Shown here in pieces: positions 10,131 to 24,370 of a stretch of 64,000 nt of DNA. Every line of letters starts with the position of its first letter. Within the stretch, counting starts at the first letter, position 1. Under the pieces are notes generated by a model. That model saw only the letters and a program-made list of their open reading frames with translations, did no database searches and was not told the origin of the DNA. The translations under genes were made by a program, and so were the position numbers. The stretch spans positions 40,736,210 to 40,800,209 of the forward strand of contig NW_023601104.1 of the NCBI RefSeq assembly GCF_014898055.3. The letters run 5' to 3'. This DNA comes from Talpa occidentalis. Lineage: Eukaryota; Chordata; Mammalia; Eulipotyphla; Talpidae.

Positions 10131-13100
10131 TAAATATTCACTCACAAAATTGTCTTACTATTATAAAGTTTAGGAATATTGCTTCTTCAAAGTTACAGAA
10201 TGAATAGCCTGAGCCTTACATTGATCTGTGAGTCGTGTCAGAGGCTTCATGTGTGTCATACGCACACCAGTTTGTGACATGGAGGAAAATTCTAGATGAT
10301 TCCTAACAACTTCTCCCAGTCTGACATGTCTCCTAGATTTGGTTCACACACTGACAAATAAGTCAGTAAGCATGAGACCAAGAACTCTGTGGTCACTGAG
10401 ACTTGGAATGAAACACAAAGCACAGTTTGACGAGCAATGTTTTTCATTTAGGTGAAGAAGATTGCTGAGTTTGTGAATGCATACAGACAGCATGTTTAGA
10501 TAAAAGTTAAAATTTCAAAAAGTTATTTGCTCAAGAACTAAAGTTAAGAGACAAGAAAAAAACAATGAACACATGTTGAAACTCCATTTGTTCAGACTAT
10601 ACTTCAGATAAATGAGTCCTGTCAGGCAGTAAATAAAAGCCTCTTCCAAAGAAGTTCAAGGTCTTGGAAAAAAGTCACAGGAAACTACTTCACACAGTAG
10701 CCTAGAAATCACAGACCTTCTCTGCTACTAAGGAAGTATGTATGTATACATATATACATATAAACACACACATACTATATATACACATACATATATATAC
10801 ATACATATATATACACATACTTATATTCTTAGTTACATGACTCTCTTTTCTTTATGAAGACCTTATCAACCCAGCTGATCTGTTCCTGAGGGAATATATA
10901 GAGCAGTCAGGGAGGAAAAATGTAGTCAGTTGAGATTAGGAGAATCCACTGGGAGACCCTCCCATCCAGCAGGACTGGGAACTGTATGACTCAAGGTGCC
11001 CCTGATTGACCACAGTTGCTCTGGATTCAATCATGAGTGCATGAAGCCTTCTTATCACAAGGGATTGATGGCTGGAGGAATTAGAGGTTAAAGCTGACGG
11101 CTACACAATTCCATTCACAGGTACATGCTCGTCCCTGGAATGAGGGTGGTTGCTAAGCTCTAACGGGTCTCACATGCCACTCAGAGAGGCCATATGGTTT
11201 CTAGATGTCATGTTATTTTTTCATTTCCAGGAACTGTTTCAGAGATCTATGGTATTCTGCCCCAGAAACACTAGTTTTCCACTCCCTTTTCAAACTTGCC
11301 AAGCTTTTTGAATCTGAACATTCTCTGCTCCCTTCTCTAGTGTAAAAGAGAGGAAGGACTCATCTCCTAAGCCCCATTTCCATGCAGAGGACATACATTC
11401 ATCCATCATTCATCAGATGTGTTTTCATTTCATTTGTTTAAATCTTCTGTCATTTCAACTATCAATAAAATGTTTAAATCTCTTCAGTGAGGTCTTAAAG
11501 TAATAAATAGCACATGAATTTCTGCTGATGAAGAGGCAGTTTTAGAGTGATTTGTTCAGACACAAGCAGTAAAGACACAATTCTGACCCTGAGATCAAGC
11601 TCCTTAGACTTTAACTAGGGAAAAGACACAAAAAAAGATCCTCTAAATAAGCAGGAGACTTTCGAACTAGGATCCCAGTAGCTATGAGTGCATCAGTGGT
11701 GGCCACCAGGAATCCATCAAAGGTCTATTACCAACTACCACCACATACAATAATTTTTTCTCTCTTTCCTCTTTCTATTTCATCTCTCTTTCCTTCTCTT
11801 CTATATTGTCTATGTCATTTTTACTCTTCTTTGGAGTAAGGATTCCTAATCTTTGGACTTTTCCTCTTATCCCTACAACCCTATTTGTTCTTATTGCTGA
11901 GAATTCTATTTTACTTTAATGAGCAACTATCATTAATGGTTTCCAGAAAGGATTCAACTGTCATCTCCACACTGACAGTTTCACACACTGTGAATCCTGC
12001 TGTCCAGGGGGGAAATATTTGTAACAACTCTATTTCCTAGCTCCCTTGTAGCTACACTGCAGACCTGAGGCTTTACTTGAGAGATGAGCCACATAATAAC
12101 AGTCTATGCAGAGACATCCCTTTTGAGGGGGACAGGGGAGACAGACAAGTAGGATCTAGGGTTGGCAGCAATAACAGTTTCTGGATTCGACCAGGAGCAG
12201 TAACTTCCTGGCTGGAGCTGTTTGGCTAAGCATTCTGTGACTGATGGCAAAGGGCACATCCTGTGCAGGGTATCATCACCACAGTCCAGTGGTCCTGTGA
12301 CTGGTATGGGCACAGTTGAATGGTGGTTCTTCAGTTCTCCTAGAAGTCAGGCCCAGAGTCTGTTTTTCCAGACTGCTAGTGATTGTGTGAATCACCTGAT
12401 GGTTCCCCAAAGCCTTAATTTTAGGCACAAGGAAGTTTAATAATTGGCCCTAGTTAAGGTACTCCCAAGATTTGAATTCCAACCATCTGACTTCATAGCC
12501 CATATGGCTTCTCAGAAAGCAATCATTTATGTTCCCTCTGCTCTTACAAAAGCATGTTAGTAAACTGGCTATCTAAATCCCCAGCCCTAATCTTTTTTGT
12601 GACAAAGTAACATTTTTATATGAACAGATGTATGTTTCAATTCTGATAATCCCTTTTGCCCTCCAATCCTTCTCATATGATGCAAGAAGTCCTGACTATT
12701 TATACTGGAAGAGTACAAGAAAATCATGACCACAAAAGAAAACAAGAATATATAAATTATTTGCTTTCAAACTTCACAATAAAATTTGGAAATTCTCTGA
12801 AAACAATAAAATGTAAGTAAAGGATTTTGAGTTTGGGCGATGACTTTAGAGTATAAAAGAACAATCTATGCCTTAAAAATATTTCTGAGAATATGGGATG
12901 GTACAAAGACCAATTATATGACCCTAGATGTAATGCAAATTTTACTTTGTCTGTGGGAATTCCAAGGGGCACTAGACACAAAAGCAAGAAGATTAGTGAA
13001 GATCTTTATGCCTACCTCAAACTCCCTCGCACTAAAGTGGTGGGAAAGGACAATAATGGAGCCACAAAGAGTTTAGTAGGAATTTAAGAGTAGGAGACCA

Positions 13101-14894
13101 ATGACTGACAGAAAGTCTGAACAAGTTTTTGCCAGGGCAGAAAGAGCATCTAAGTTGTATCAGTGGGTACAACAGAATGGGGCTGACCTGGGTGGAGTTA
13201 GAGTAGATGAATTTCCACATGCACAGAAAAAAAGCATAAGAATGCAAAGCGCCCAAGTGAATCTGAAAGGGGGATGGGGAGTCTCAATTTTATGATGAAA
13301 AGGACAAAGAACATACAGATCAACAACGAGAAGCCTACAGGGACTCAGACACCAGACCCAAGGAGGGCACCCCATCAGGTGCCAGCACGGGCCAGGTGTC
13401 CCCAAACTAGACACCTTTCAAACCTCTAGAACTCAGATGTCAACCCAAGGAGTGAGAGGGAAAAAACTAAACTCTGGAGAAAATACTGAATTGACTTAAA
13501 AATTCATGATTTCATCCTATATTTGCTTAAAGTCCATCTTCTGATACCAGGCAAAATGGTTACTAAAGTTAGAAATTAAGTTGTTATAGAAAATAAAGAG
13601 TTGTCCTGTTTTGTCCAGCTGAGTAAATTGCCAAGTGTTTGCTCACAACATCTCTGTTCAGCAGACCAGTGATACTCAAGGTCTTTGCTGCTCCTGCACA
13701 ATGACAAATGACCTTCGCAGAATACGAGCCCCCAGGGTATGTGCTGTTTCTAAGACCAGGAAAGAAACACTGCAACTGAGAACCACTAACCTGGATGCTC
13801 ATTAAAAAAAAAAAAAAATAGCTTGGGTTAGTATGGAATTTGCTGTAACCCTGAAAAATGGGAATTTGTTACTAGAAGCACTGGAGGAAGACATATTCCC
13901 GTTAAGAGAGCCTGCAGACAGGGTGTTAGGATGAAGGCAGCAATTGGTAAACAGGCACATAAACAAACACTGAGAACAGTAAACACATAAGATAATTCAT
14001 TTGAACACTTTTATATGCAATATGTATAGGATTTAAAATAACATTTCCAAGCTAAACTGAAAACATTACTATGTAAATGCCACAACTAAGTCAAATGAAA
14101 GAGTAAATACCAGCCTTGCAAATTGGTCTCCCTTAAGGGCACTTGGAGGCTAGGATTGCAGGCTGCTCTCCCAAGAATTGTCCTCCTGTCCATCAATCTT
14201 TCCTGTTTTGACAGCAAACCCATTGACCGGCATATGTTTTGGAATTTCTGAACAATTGACTTTCAAAGCCTAACAAACGTTCATTCTCCACCTTCTTAGA
14301 AACCTCATAGGAGCTACTGTGGCAATAAAAAATATCATAAATCTAACCCAAAAACTGCATCACTTCAAAGAGGCTGGCTGCCCCCTCCCCACTTCCCTCT
14401 CCACATTGTTTGCACACATCTGTGTGGGTGCTCTTGTAGAATAGGCCACTATGCCAGCAGGAGGTCATCAATCAGCAGGTGTCACCCAGCACAGGTACAG
14501 AGTGGCTTAATGGAAAAATGGAGTCTTTTTTTATTGCTTATTGTCACCCACTAAAATATAAGTTGCTTGTTGATCTCATCACACTGAGTTATGTCTGGGT
14601 GAAGGGTTGAAAAGGCCCAGTCTGCACATTTTTTTAAAGTTTTGAAATAATGGCTTAGTGAACAAATGTAGACTTTGTTCCAGAAGCGCTTTGTGGAAAT
14701 CCATTTTTACAAGGTTCAAATATCCTTAGTTTAGCCCTGATTAAAAGCCAAAGTTAAAACTAAAAGCCATTTTTTCATTTTCAAAAGACATTTGACAGAA
14801 ATTTTAGGAAATGATTGACGTGAGGACTTTTGAGACTGAAAACACTGGGTTAACAATAAGCTTTTGTTTAGTGAAACAAATTATAGGCATAGGA
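10131..14894. other. Mostly unique DNA, no gene seen
   Basis: Apart from a TATACA-type repeat and a poly(A) near 13805, this holds only short non-homologous frames. A block at 13630-13800 ending ACTGAGAACCACTAACCTGG may be an old DNA-transposon relic. Confidence 0.45.
10738..10826. repeat. (TATACA)n-type simple repeat
   Basis: About 90 bp of imperfect alternating TATACA/TACATA units. Confidence 0.9.
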
Positions 14895-15095
14895 CAGAGA
14901 TAAAAAGCACATGCTCCAGGTTCAGACTGTCTATATTCAGAGCCTGCATGTTGGAGCTCTGTGACCTTGAACAAGTTAAACCACTTCTCCACACTTCAGT
15001 CTTTTTGAAAAATTGGGATCATAAATAATAGCTACCTCATAGGATTGACAGTGCCTGCCACATAAGTGTTCAATTAGTGCTAGTTATTACCTGCA
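14895..15095 (+). repeat. MIR-type ancient SINE
   Basis: Contains CTGTGACCTTGAACAAGTTA, CACTTCAGTC and ATAATAGCTACCTCATAGG, the MIR core order. Confidence 0.75.
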
Positions 15096-15751
15096 TATCA
15101 GTAGATAAGAGCAGCAGTCAAGGAATAGTTACCTGCCAGTGCCTATAAAATGTAAGCTAAATCTATTTTTTGTATCTTATATGGATAATAAAATTTTCTA
15201 CTTATGTCTGTTCATTAAAAAGAACAAAGAGCTTTCCTAAAATATTGAAAATATTATTCTAATGGTTCCAAGAACCGTTAAATAGGGACATTTGTTGCAG
15301 AAACCTCACTTCTTAGATGTTTGTAGAGAACACTGATTATTGTCATTGGAAGCTGTGCTTACCATAGGAGGCTGTTCTGACTCACCAACCTTGTGATTAG
15401 TAAGTAGCTAAATGTAGTGTGCTGATTTAGCCTAATTTATTTGATCAATAAAAAAACTGTGCAGATTCTCCTAAATTGGGGAACAGTGCTAAAGCATTCT
15501 AAAGGCATTCTTCATTGTAAAACTAAATTTAAAAAAAAGATGATTCTAAAAGATTTATTTTAAATCACAATGCAATACCTCTATTTGAAATGACAACCAA
15601 ATCTAATCTGACAGCATTCAGCTTACTTTCAGATTTATTCATTGTTTTCTCAACTTCAACAGCACTTGAAAACCTATAAAGGAAGGAGGGAGTATCCTTT
15701 TTCTTCTTCAATAGTTACATGAAGATGCTTTTTAAAAGTCTTTCATATTTA

Positions 15752-16000
15752 GGGCCTCCCTGGTGGCGCAAGGGGTTAAGCACCGCATTACGAAGCAATC
15801 CGCACCTTCTGCAGCATGAGTTCGATCCCCGGCCAGCCAGGAAGCAACCTCTCCTGACTCGCCTGCTGCTCCCCTCAGCAGTGCATTTCAGTCAGGCTGG
15901 CTGTTCTGTACCCCACTCTGTCTCTGGTGAAACCTCTCACCCCCTGCATCTTTGGCCTGTACCCCAGCTTTTGTATGCATAAATAAATCAATCTTAAAAA
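15752..16000 (+). mobile_element. tRNA-derived SINE
   Basis: Same family; the segment after the B box is shortened (no GGGTCCCACATGG-type block). A 17-bp duplication starting AAAAGTCTTTC at 15734-15750 and 16001-16017 has one mismatch. Confidence 0.93.
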
Positions 16001-16017
16001 AAAAGTCTTTCCTATTT

Positions 16018-17379
16018 GTCATATCTTCAACAAGTAACTCTTACAGTATTCTGAAAGTATGATAGCAATGATGAATAAAAATCAACATTGTTCCCTTCTT
16101 ATCTTTAATTGTGTGGGACAATGCAACATGTCCTTTTCCTAAACTCTCTGACCCCACCTGAAGGAGACATGGAGGATGTGCCTGTGAATTAAGGGATGAA
16201 GAACTAAGGAAGGCCCAGGACCCCTTGCTTCCTATGGCCTGCAGTCCTAAGTAGTTTGGGGGGCAAAAAAGAAAAGGGGGAAGGACAGTGAATTCAGAGA
16301 GAGGGTGGTGCCCTGTCCTTCTCACACCCACCCTAGTTTGGTATTAGCTCCTAACTGACTCTTATACACCCTGATAAAAGGTGTCCAGAAGAGCTCATCA
16401 GATACCCCCAAAGCCATCTCCAGAGAAGACACATGGTCCCCCAACACGGAACTCAAATGGGCACCAGCATGTGAGAACTGTGAGATAGGTTCTGGTTACA
16501 AACCAGAGACTGAGATTAACATTGATGTTCAGATAACTCCATTCCAGAATCTTTCTCTATGATGGATCACACACACACACACCCCTCCAACTTTTAACCC
16601 TGGGTCAGCCCTCAGTAAGGGATGTTCTGCCTAAGTCCCATCTACTGGTGGGTGGGTCTCAACTATTTTAAATATGGGAACCTCTTTTTTAAAGCCCAAG
16701 AGTTTGTAGATAGTAATACATTTTCAATATCCATGATTGAAAATACAGTAACATTTAAAAATAAATTTATTTTCATTTTTACTAATTGAATATTTTCACC
16801 CTGAAAGAAATGTGTGTATTGAAACTTATCATAGTGCCCGGCACAGTGAAAACACTCAGTAAAGGTTAGCTGTAATTCCCTCTGTTGTTGATGTTTACTC
16901 AAAATATAGGAAATGCCTGTTGCACATGTGGATTCTGTGTCCTTATAGTTACTCAATAACTCATAGCTATACCAGACTCCAGACTTTTAATAGCGTAACT
17001 TCACCTGAGTCATATTTCACTATCAGCAGCATCTAGTGCTATGTCTTGCTTATAGATGATTTCCGATGGAATAATTGAATATACTTCCCTAAAATGTCAT
17101 GAAAAAATGAGTTATCTTAGTTTTGTTGCTTAGCATTTTTCAACTTCTCCAGTGTTTTTTATGTATAAATTTCTTTTTTAAAAAAACAAAAGCAAAGAAA
17201 ATTTATCTTAGTTACTCATGAAAGGTTAGAAAAGCTTCTAGAAAAGGAGTTGGTGGGACAGACATTGTTTTCAATATGCCCCAAGCATCATTTTACCTGA
17301 GGAGCCAACGTATTCTCTGGTTACCATAGAAAACAAAGTAACTTGACCCTATATGGTTTCTAGAATAATCTAACTTTTG
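16018..17379. other. No gene seen
   Basis: Unique-looking sequence with a short (CA)n near 16570. The 96- and 97-codon minus frames match nothing I recognise. Confidence 0.45.
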
Positions 17380-17720
17380 TCTTTTTAAAGACCTGTTTAT
17401 ATCCTAAAAAAAAATTGAGCAATTTATAAATAAATAAGAAAATGTAACACCTTGATAGAAAAGTAGGCAAAGGCCACAAAAAGGAAATTCACACCCAAAA
17501 AATGGCTAATAAACATGAAAATATAAACTTGACCCCACAAATAATTAGTAAAATATAAAATCAAATAACAAAGATTTAGTATATTTGTGTAACAAATTGA
17601 TAGTTTTTTGAGAATATAAAAGAATAGTAAAAAACAGTCTCACACACTGATGGTTAATGTGAAAAGTAGTAAAACTTCTTAGAAACTAATTCATCAATAT
17701 TTACTAAAACCTTTCAGAAG
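17380..17720 (+). mobile_element. Old LINE-1 fragment
   Basis: Decayed ORF2 sequence with AATGGCTAATAAACATGAAA and the following A-rich context typical of ancient L1M copies. Confidence 0.55.
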
Positions 17721-18269
17721 ATTACTTCACTTGGAGCAAGATTACTAGCTCTTGAATGCTCATCAGCTGAAGGCATTAGGCAAAACAGTGGAATATCCAC
17801 ATGCGGTAAATTACAAAACTTGGTACAGCATCCTGTGCCTCCCTGAATCCATCCCCTTTGCAACTTGACAGCTCCTTCATGAAGAGAGAGGCTCTATTTT
17901 GCCACCCCTTGAATCTGGGCTAGCTTAGTGAATTGCTTTGTCCTTTGGAGTGTGGTAGAAGTGAGAGTATGCAAGTTCTGGGCCTACACCTTATGAGACC
18001 TTGCAATCTTCCACCTGTTCTCTGAGACCTCCGCTTTTACTCTGTGGGTAAGCTCAGGCTGAACTCCTGAAGGGTTAGAGACTACATGGACCATAACCAA
18101 GTCAGGACAGTCCCAGCTGAGGCTCTGGACATGTGAACCAGCCCAGCCACGACCTGCAGCTGACCACAGTAGGCTTCAGATGTGTGAGGGAGTCTATCCA
18201 AGATCAGATGAGAAATAACTAGTCGAGTTTCACTTAAATTGCTGACCCAGCAGTAGCAATTAATCTAGA

Positions 18270-18410
18270 ATATCATGATTATTATGCAGCTATTAGAAAA
18301 AATATATTAGAAATATGTGCATTGGCCTGGAAAGATGTTTATGATATAATGGAGAAGGGAAGTTGGAAAATACTGTTTATGGTAAGATTCAATTTTCTAC
18401 AACAGCAAAA
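18270..18410 (+). mobile_element. Old LINE-1 3' fragment
   Basis: Contains TATTATGCAGCTATTAGAAA and GGCCTGGAAAGATGTTTATG, phrases found near the 3' ends of ancient L1 copies. Confidence 0.5.
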
Positions 18411-18849
18411 CAAGCAATAGCAACAAAAGCCAGAGAAAGCCTATAAGAACCATGCGTGGACACGCACCACAGACGACCTCAGCATTGGGGCTTGACAGCA
18501 CAGGGAGGAGGACGGGGTCAGAGCGGAGGGGCGAGGGGATTGACTTTCTTCCTTTCCTATAATACTCTATATTACATGAGGGTAACAGCCAGCATGAATT
18601 GTTATTACAATTTAAAGGTATAGCTTTTTTAAAAAAGTTACGATGACCACAATATAAGAAGTTTTGGGAGTGCTTTGGATCACCTAAAAACTTCTGACTG
18701 AAGACACCAAGGCCGGTTGGTGGAGAGAACATGTACTTTGCATTCTGAACTTGCTACCATGTACTTTGCATTCATGAACTTGCCGTTGGGGTGGGGGGGT
18801 AGCATGTCAAGGCAGGGGCCAAGAAAAAAAGAAAAAAGGGTTATATACT

Positions 18850-19270
18850 TATCCCATTTATTCTATTCCCTTGAATGTTATTCATAGGAAATACTCTCAA
18901 ATCATAAATGCACATAAATATTATATAGAAGTGTTTCTTTGCACACTTTTTATTAGGTCACAAAGTGGGAAAAAACATAAATGTCTACCAGTAGTAGAAT
19001 GGTTAAATAAATCATGGCAATTTCTATACAAATGCAGCCATTAAAACCATACTAATGATCTGGAAATACTCTTACTGCTAAAGGGGAAAATGCAATAAAT
19101 AAAACTGATTGTACTACATTGTTACAATTTTGTAAATGTACATATACAAAGCTAATATACTAAGTTGTTAGCAAAGTTATCTCAGCATGGTTGATTTAAG
19201 AGGTGTTTTTTATTTTCTTCCTCATATTTTCTCCATGTTTTTCCACTATATAGAATGAACATGCAATCCT
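18850..19270 (+). mobile_element. Old LINE-1 3' fragment
   Basis: Contains AGAATGGTTAAATAAATCAT, GCAGCCATTAAAACCATACT and TTTTTCCACTATATAGAATG, in the usual order for an ancient L1 3' end. Confidence 0.55.
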
Positions 19271-22221
19271 TTAAAATCAGAATAAAAAGCACACTAAAAA
19301 TATTTTTGAAGCATCCTGGGAGAGGGAGACAAGGGACAGAACTGAGAAATCAGCTAGGAAATATAAGAAAATCCACATTTCCTTACCTCCTCATGGATAC
19401 AGAATTAAAAATTGTCAAACAAGAGACATTTTATCGGAGGTATGAAACTATATGGATGATAGGAGAGAATATTTATATAGACTGGGAACAATCCAGCAGA
19501 GACAGAAATTGATCATGCAGAGGAGAGAACCCTTGAGTTGGCCAAGGTGATGGACTGAGGACATAAGAGGAAGGCTTGACCTTCAGATGATCAGGGATGG
19601 TTCACCCACTAAGCAGAAGGAAAGGCAGAGAACAATGCTACAGAAGCAGTAAGGTTGGCAGATTGGGAGTGAGAGGTCAAAGGGCTCGGATTGCCTCTGT
19701 TTTCTTAGTGGAATGAGAAGCAAGACTTAACTTAGCAGGAAGAAGGAAGAAAGGAGATGTGACCATCTCCTTGCTGCCTGCTTCTTCACCTCCATCTGCA
19801 ATGCAGTGAAAAATCCCCATATTCAAGAAACATTTTTGAAGCATTCTTTACAGTTATCTATCCATCTCCCCCCAAAAAAATGTGGGAAACAGTATTGTAG
19901 GACAAGACTCCCGGTCTCACAGAACTTACAATTTTTATTGATGAAATAAAATGCATATACATGGTGAAATAAAATACATAAGGAAATAATTCAGGAGAGA
20001 AAATGGTTTTCCATCAAGAAACTTATTAAAGAAAAGTGAACCATTCATGTTCCCAATAACAGTGCCTAAGACAGTGGACATACTCCTATTGTCTATAGAT
20101 ACCTTCTGGAAAGCCTGTATGGGAGAACATTTATCTGGCCTGAAGGAGAGTTAGGTGGGTAGAGAATTAAGTCAGAGCAGGTGAAGGCTCAGAGCCAGGG
20201 AGCAGGTGGTTAAATGAGAGATTGTGGAGTGAGACCCAAATCTAGAAACAGGTTGTGGCCCTAAGTCAACCTGTACAAAAGGAGACAGCCACTCCTCAGG
20301 AGCCTCCTGCACAGAGACCCTGCTAGAAAGCAGGCTTCCAGAGTGTGGGCAGAGCCTGTGCTCGGACCGTCTGACAACACAGTGAGGGGCCTGATCCCTG
20401 ATTCTTCTCATGTGTGTTTCTTCTGCCTGGGGCCTTCTGTCTCTAACCAGCATCCTGACCCTTCGACCACCCACCCTATCCAGTCCTCTGAATGCACACA
20501 CACCCCTTACTCATCACCACCCACCAGGTCATAACTTAGCTCACCCTTTTTCTGGGAAACCTTTTCTGGCAGACATCTTCTAACAGGACTCTAGCAGCCA
20601 CAGCGGGGCTGAGCTGTGCCAGCTCGGTGGCCGTGTTTCTCTTCTCTCTCCAGCACTCTGCACATAGACAGTGCCCACTCTGCGTGCTTGTCAAATCAGT
20701 GCATCTCAGTTCTCATTCTTCCTACAACACAGTCAAGCCTTGGTCTGCAGAATGTGGAGCTGTCATTTTAGAAACAGGCCTGCAGGTGCAAAGCAAGGAG
20801 ACAAAGTCAACAGGCAGGGCTGTCAGCACATCCCCAGAATCCACCTTTCCTCAGCTGGTCCAGTAGAGCCAGATGGCTCCAGGGACTCAGCACATGACCT
20901 GTGAAAATGCAAGGCAGATGGGACACCCTCACCTTTCAAGGATGATGCCCAGTCTCTCTTCAGTTCAGACCATGATGGCATTGTTTTTGCTAGTCAGGCC
21001 CCAACCTGGACATCACTTCTCGGGCTCTGCAGCCTTGGGGATGGAGGGAGGTTATATCTGTCCAGGGGAGTGAAGCCATTATAGTGAACAATTAAATTTC
21101 CTAAAACTAGGTCTGACCTTTCCCCTCAGCTATTGAGAGGTGATCTCTCCTTTCCTGCTCACTGGAGCGTCTTTGCCTGAGGACTTGGGCCTCTGTCGGT
21201 CTAACCATGTGGCTTATATTGGGAGAACACACCGTGTAAATTTTGATCCCCAAAGAACCAGAGACTAAGGCATTAACCAGAACCTCTGGGAAGGGCAGGA
21301 AGCTAAAGGTCACCACCTGAGCAATTTGAGTGACCAAATTCCTGACTCTAAAGGCTCAGGTGAGTTTCCCTAGTTAGAGTACTCTGCGTATTGTCACACA
21401 TCATGGCGAGGAGGAGGCACCAGGTCTCCAGGGAAAGGATGACCCAAACTTACACATTTAGAGCCTTCCCAGATGTCACCCTCCCAAGTCTCTCCCTTTG
21501 ACTGGTTCTGATCCATATCCTTTTTATAACCAAAGTAATCCAAGTATATGACGCTTCTGAATTATCAAGCCTGAGATCTGGGACTGCCTGAATTTGTAGC
21601 CAGCCAGACAGAAGTCAGAGTGTCCTAGGGACCCCTGAACTAGGGAGTGCCCTGAAGCAAAGGCAGTGCTGCAGATCCCAGTGCTGCAGAGTGTGGCTTA
21701 ACTCCAAGTACTGGGAACTAGAATTCAGTGCAGGGTTATTTAAAGAGAAGCGCGGAAAATGGAATCAATGTACTTAACACCTAGAGGTTCTGACCATCCC
21801 CTAGAAGCCCACAGGAGACGCCCTCTGTTCTCGCCTCTTCCCCAGGGTTTCCAGCAAGACTCAGGAGACCATCACTTCCAACAGCAGTGCCTGTGCAGGA
21901 GAGAGGAGCTGTGTTCTCTTCTCCTCTGAAAGAGCCCGATCTGTATTATTGATTAATATTTGAATGTTACAAATAGCTTCCCAGTGGGGAAAGATTTATG
22001 TCACTCTTCCGTGTAATTAGAATGATGATTCAACAAATGGATGCTGTTCCGTGAACTTCCAAGAAGAGACCAAATTTATCAGCCTCATTAGCTCACAATT
22101 ACAACCAGGGATCCATGTCACTGTGTGCTCAGAGAGGGCACGGGGAGCAAGTGATGGCAAGAGACCAATCACAACCCCAGGAGCCAGCAAAAAAGCACCC
22201 AGGCTGAAGAAGCCAAGGGTG
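19271..22221. other. No gene seen; scattered old relics
   Basis: About 19540-19770 and 19850-20020 read like decayed ancient repeats, and 20540-20700 is L2-like. The rest is moderate-GC unique DNA with short frames only. Confidence 0.4.
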
Positions 22222-22227
22222 GACACA

Positions 22228-22279
<52 letters not shown>
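22222..22279. repeat. Compound (AC)n(AG)n microsatellite
   Basis: Uninterrupted AC units switch to AG units near 22244. Confidence 0.97.
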
Positions 22280-22282
<3 letters not shown>

Positions 22283-22779
22283 TGGGAAATGAGAACAGTG
22301 AGTCTGGTTATCCTCTGAGGTCTGGGAAGGAAATTGCTGATTATTTTTGGAAACACATTCCCATCCCCAGGTTCAGAGAACAGAGAAAGTAATGGTGCCC
22401 AGACTCAGTCTCAGAAGCATTCTCCTCCCTGAATCTACTACCTGAGGTAATTGGGTAGCAGATGAAAATAGCATTTTCTCAAAACAAAGCAAATCATTTT
22501 AAAAATGTTCTGCTCTATCTCCCGGCGGAACTTGGAAGCCGAGTCAGCGTCTCTCTCCGTGCACACTGGGCGCTTGTCTCAGATGAAGCCTTTCTGACTT
22601 TATCCCCTCCTCCTCCATGCCACGCAGTAAGGAGACCAGGACAGACAGCTGGTTCGCTGCAGCCCCCAGGCCCTCACACAGGCACGCTGTCCTGCGCAGT
22701 AAGAACTGTCTCTCCAGAGCCACCCCCGGATTCCGCTCCAGACAATGCTTTCCCTGAAAACACACTGCCCTCTGCAACT

Positions 22780-22915
22780 ATCCTACTCTTGCTCAGGTCA
22801 TTCCATTTGCCTCAAAGATCCTTTCCACTTTTTAGCGTTGCAATCCTACCCACGATGCACACCTACCTGAAGGCAAGGTTCTCCCCCCTCGCCAACTCTA
22901 CAACCTTGTAGCAAT
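22780..22915 (+). repeat. L2-like relic
   Basis: CATTTGCCTCAAAGATCC, CACACCTACCTGAAGGCAAG fit the L2 3' region. Confidence 0.45.
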
Positions 22916-24204
22916 CACGTTATTTCAGATTTATGGATAGATCGCAGGCTTTGTGTTAGATGGCAAAGATACAGGCTAAGAAAAAAGCACAGCAACACGG
23001 GTCCTTATATTCTAACGGGAGAGAAAGGATAAACAGATACATAAACAATATATATGCAAATTGGAATGAGTGTTGTGAAAGCGATAAACAGGAGGCTGAG
23101 GCTGAAGAGTGCAATTTAAATAGAGCAGTCAGGAATGCCTTTCCCTGCAGAAAAGCCAGGGGCCAGAGAAGTCAGAAATGAACTTTGCTCTGCTTAGAAA
23201 CACAAAACCAGTGAAGGGAGATTCCACCCAGCACAGGCGGAGCGACACATCAGTCACGTGGCCAGACAAGGTGACCTTGCATACCTTGCTGAAGCTGCGC
23301 CACAGGGGATGTCCTTTGGATTTGCACAAATCCACCACACCTCCCTTTTCTCTATGTCTGAGATAAGATAGTATGCTTTTGTACCAGACCTGTCTAAGAG
23401 AGTTGTGTTCTCAGCAGAGTACAATACCATTAGTTGATTTTCATGAACACCAAGGGTCTCTTTGCACTGGTACTCTGGAGAGCTGTGTTAACTGACCAGA
23501 GGTCAACGCACATGTGAGCAGATGTCTGGTTAACAAATGAACCTCTTGTAACCAGCCAGGTGCTAAATTTCAGTTTAGCTCAGTAGCTCATTATTGTGTT
23601 CCTGGAGTTAGAACTCCAATATAAAGATCATCTTCATCTAGAATTGACAATTTTTAAGCCAAACTATATGATCCTTGAAAGTACAAATCTGAAAATACTG
23701 TGCATATTCTCTAACTTTTCCAAAATTGATGGAAATACAATCCTTGGGGCAGCTGCTAATGTACTGGACATGATGGGAAATTAAACCACCTTTTTTTTTC
23801 TTATATAGTTTATCAGTCTTCTAGAAAATCCTTTGGAAATCTCTGTGTTACTACACCTGAACAAAAATAGCTCTATCACCAAATGCCCAATAAAGATTGA
23901 TCTTAGAATACAAAGGAACTGCAATGCGGATCCAGGGCATGAGGATTATTTGAAAAAGAGAGAAAAGCACGATGAACAAGTTGCTCTGGCAGCAACAGTG
24001 GCTCTTAGGAAACACCATTTTCTAGCAGCTTTGTTTCCTGCTATGATTCATCAGCACTTCATCAACAAAATGTCCACACCTATCTCTGAGAGCACTCCCT
24101 TGGACCCCTGCTAGGAATCTCTAATAGGATTCTCTGTAATGGGAATTCCTAGGATTGACAGCTAAGAGATAATACTGAGCTAAAGAAACTTTAAGCTTTT
24201 TAAA
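22916..24204. other. No gene seen
   Basis: Unique-looking DNA. The frame 23833-24114 (93 codons) has no recognisable motif. Confidence 0.4.
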
Positions 24205-24370
24205 ACCATTTGTTAAAAACCATTTATTAAACATCTACCATGTAGCAAATGTTATGGTCAAGGCCAGTGGTGTAAATTTGAAGAAGACATAGTCCCTGCC
24301 CTCAGGGAATTCACTGCCTTCTTGACAATCCAGAAACAAAAAACATAAAATTGTGATAAAATGTGTCAAG
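24205..24370. repeat. Ancient interspersed repeat
   Basis: Contains ATTTATTAAACATCTACCAT, TAGTCCCTGCCCTCAGGGAA, the same type as 3535-3665. Confidence 0.55.

Noticed and set aside
22222..22279. Repeat region considered as a CRISPR-like or regulatory array.
   Set aside because: It is a simple AC/AG microsatellite with no spacers.
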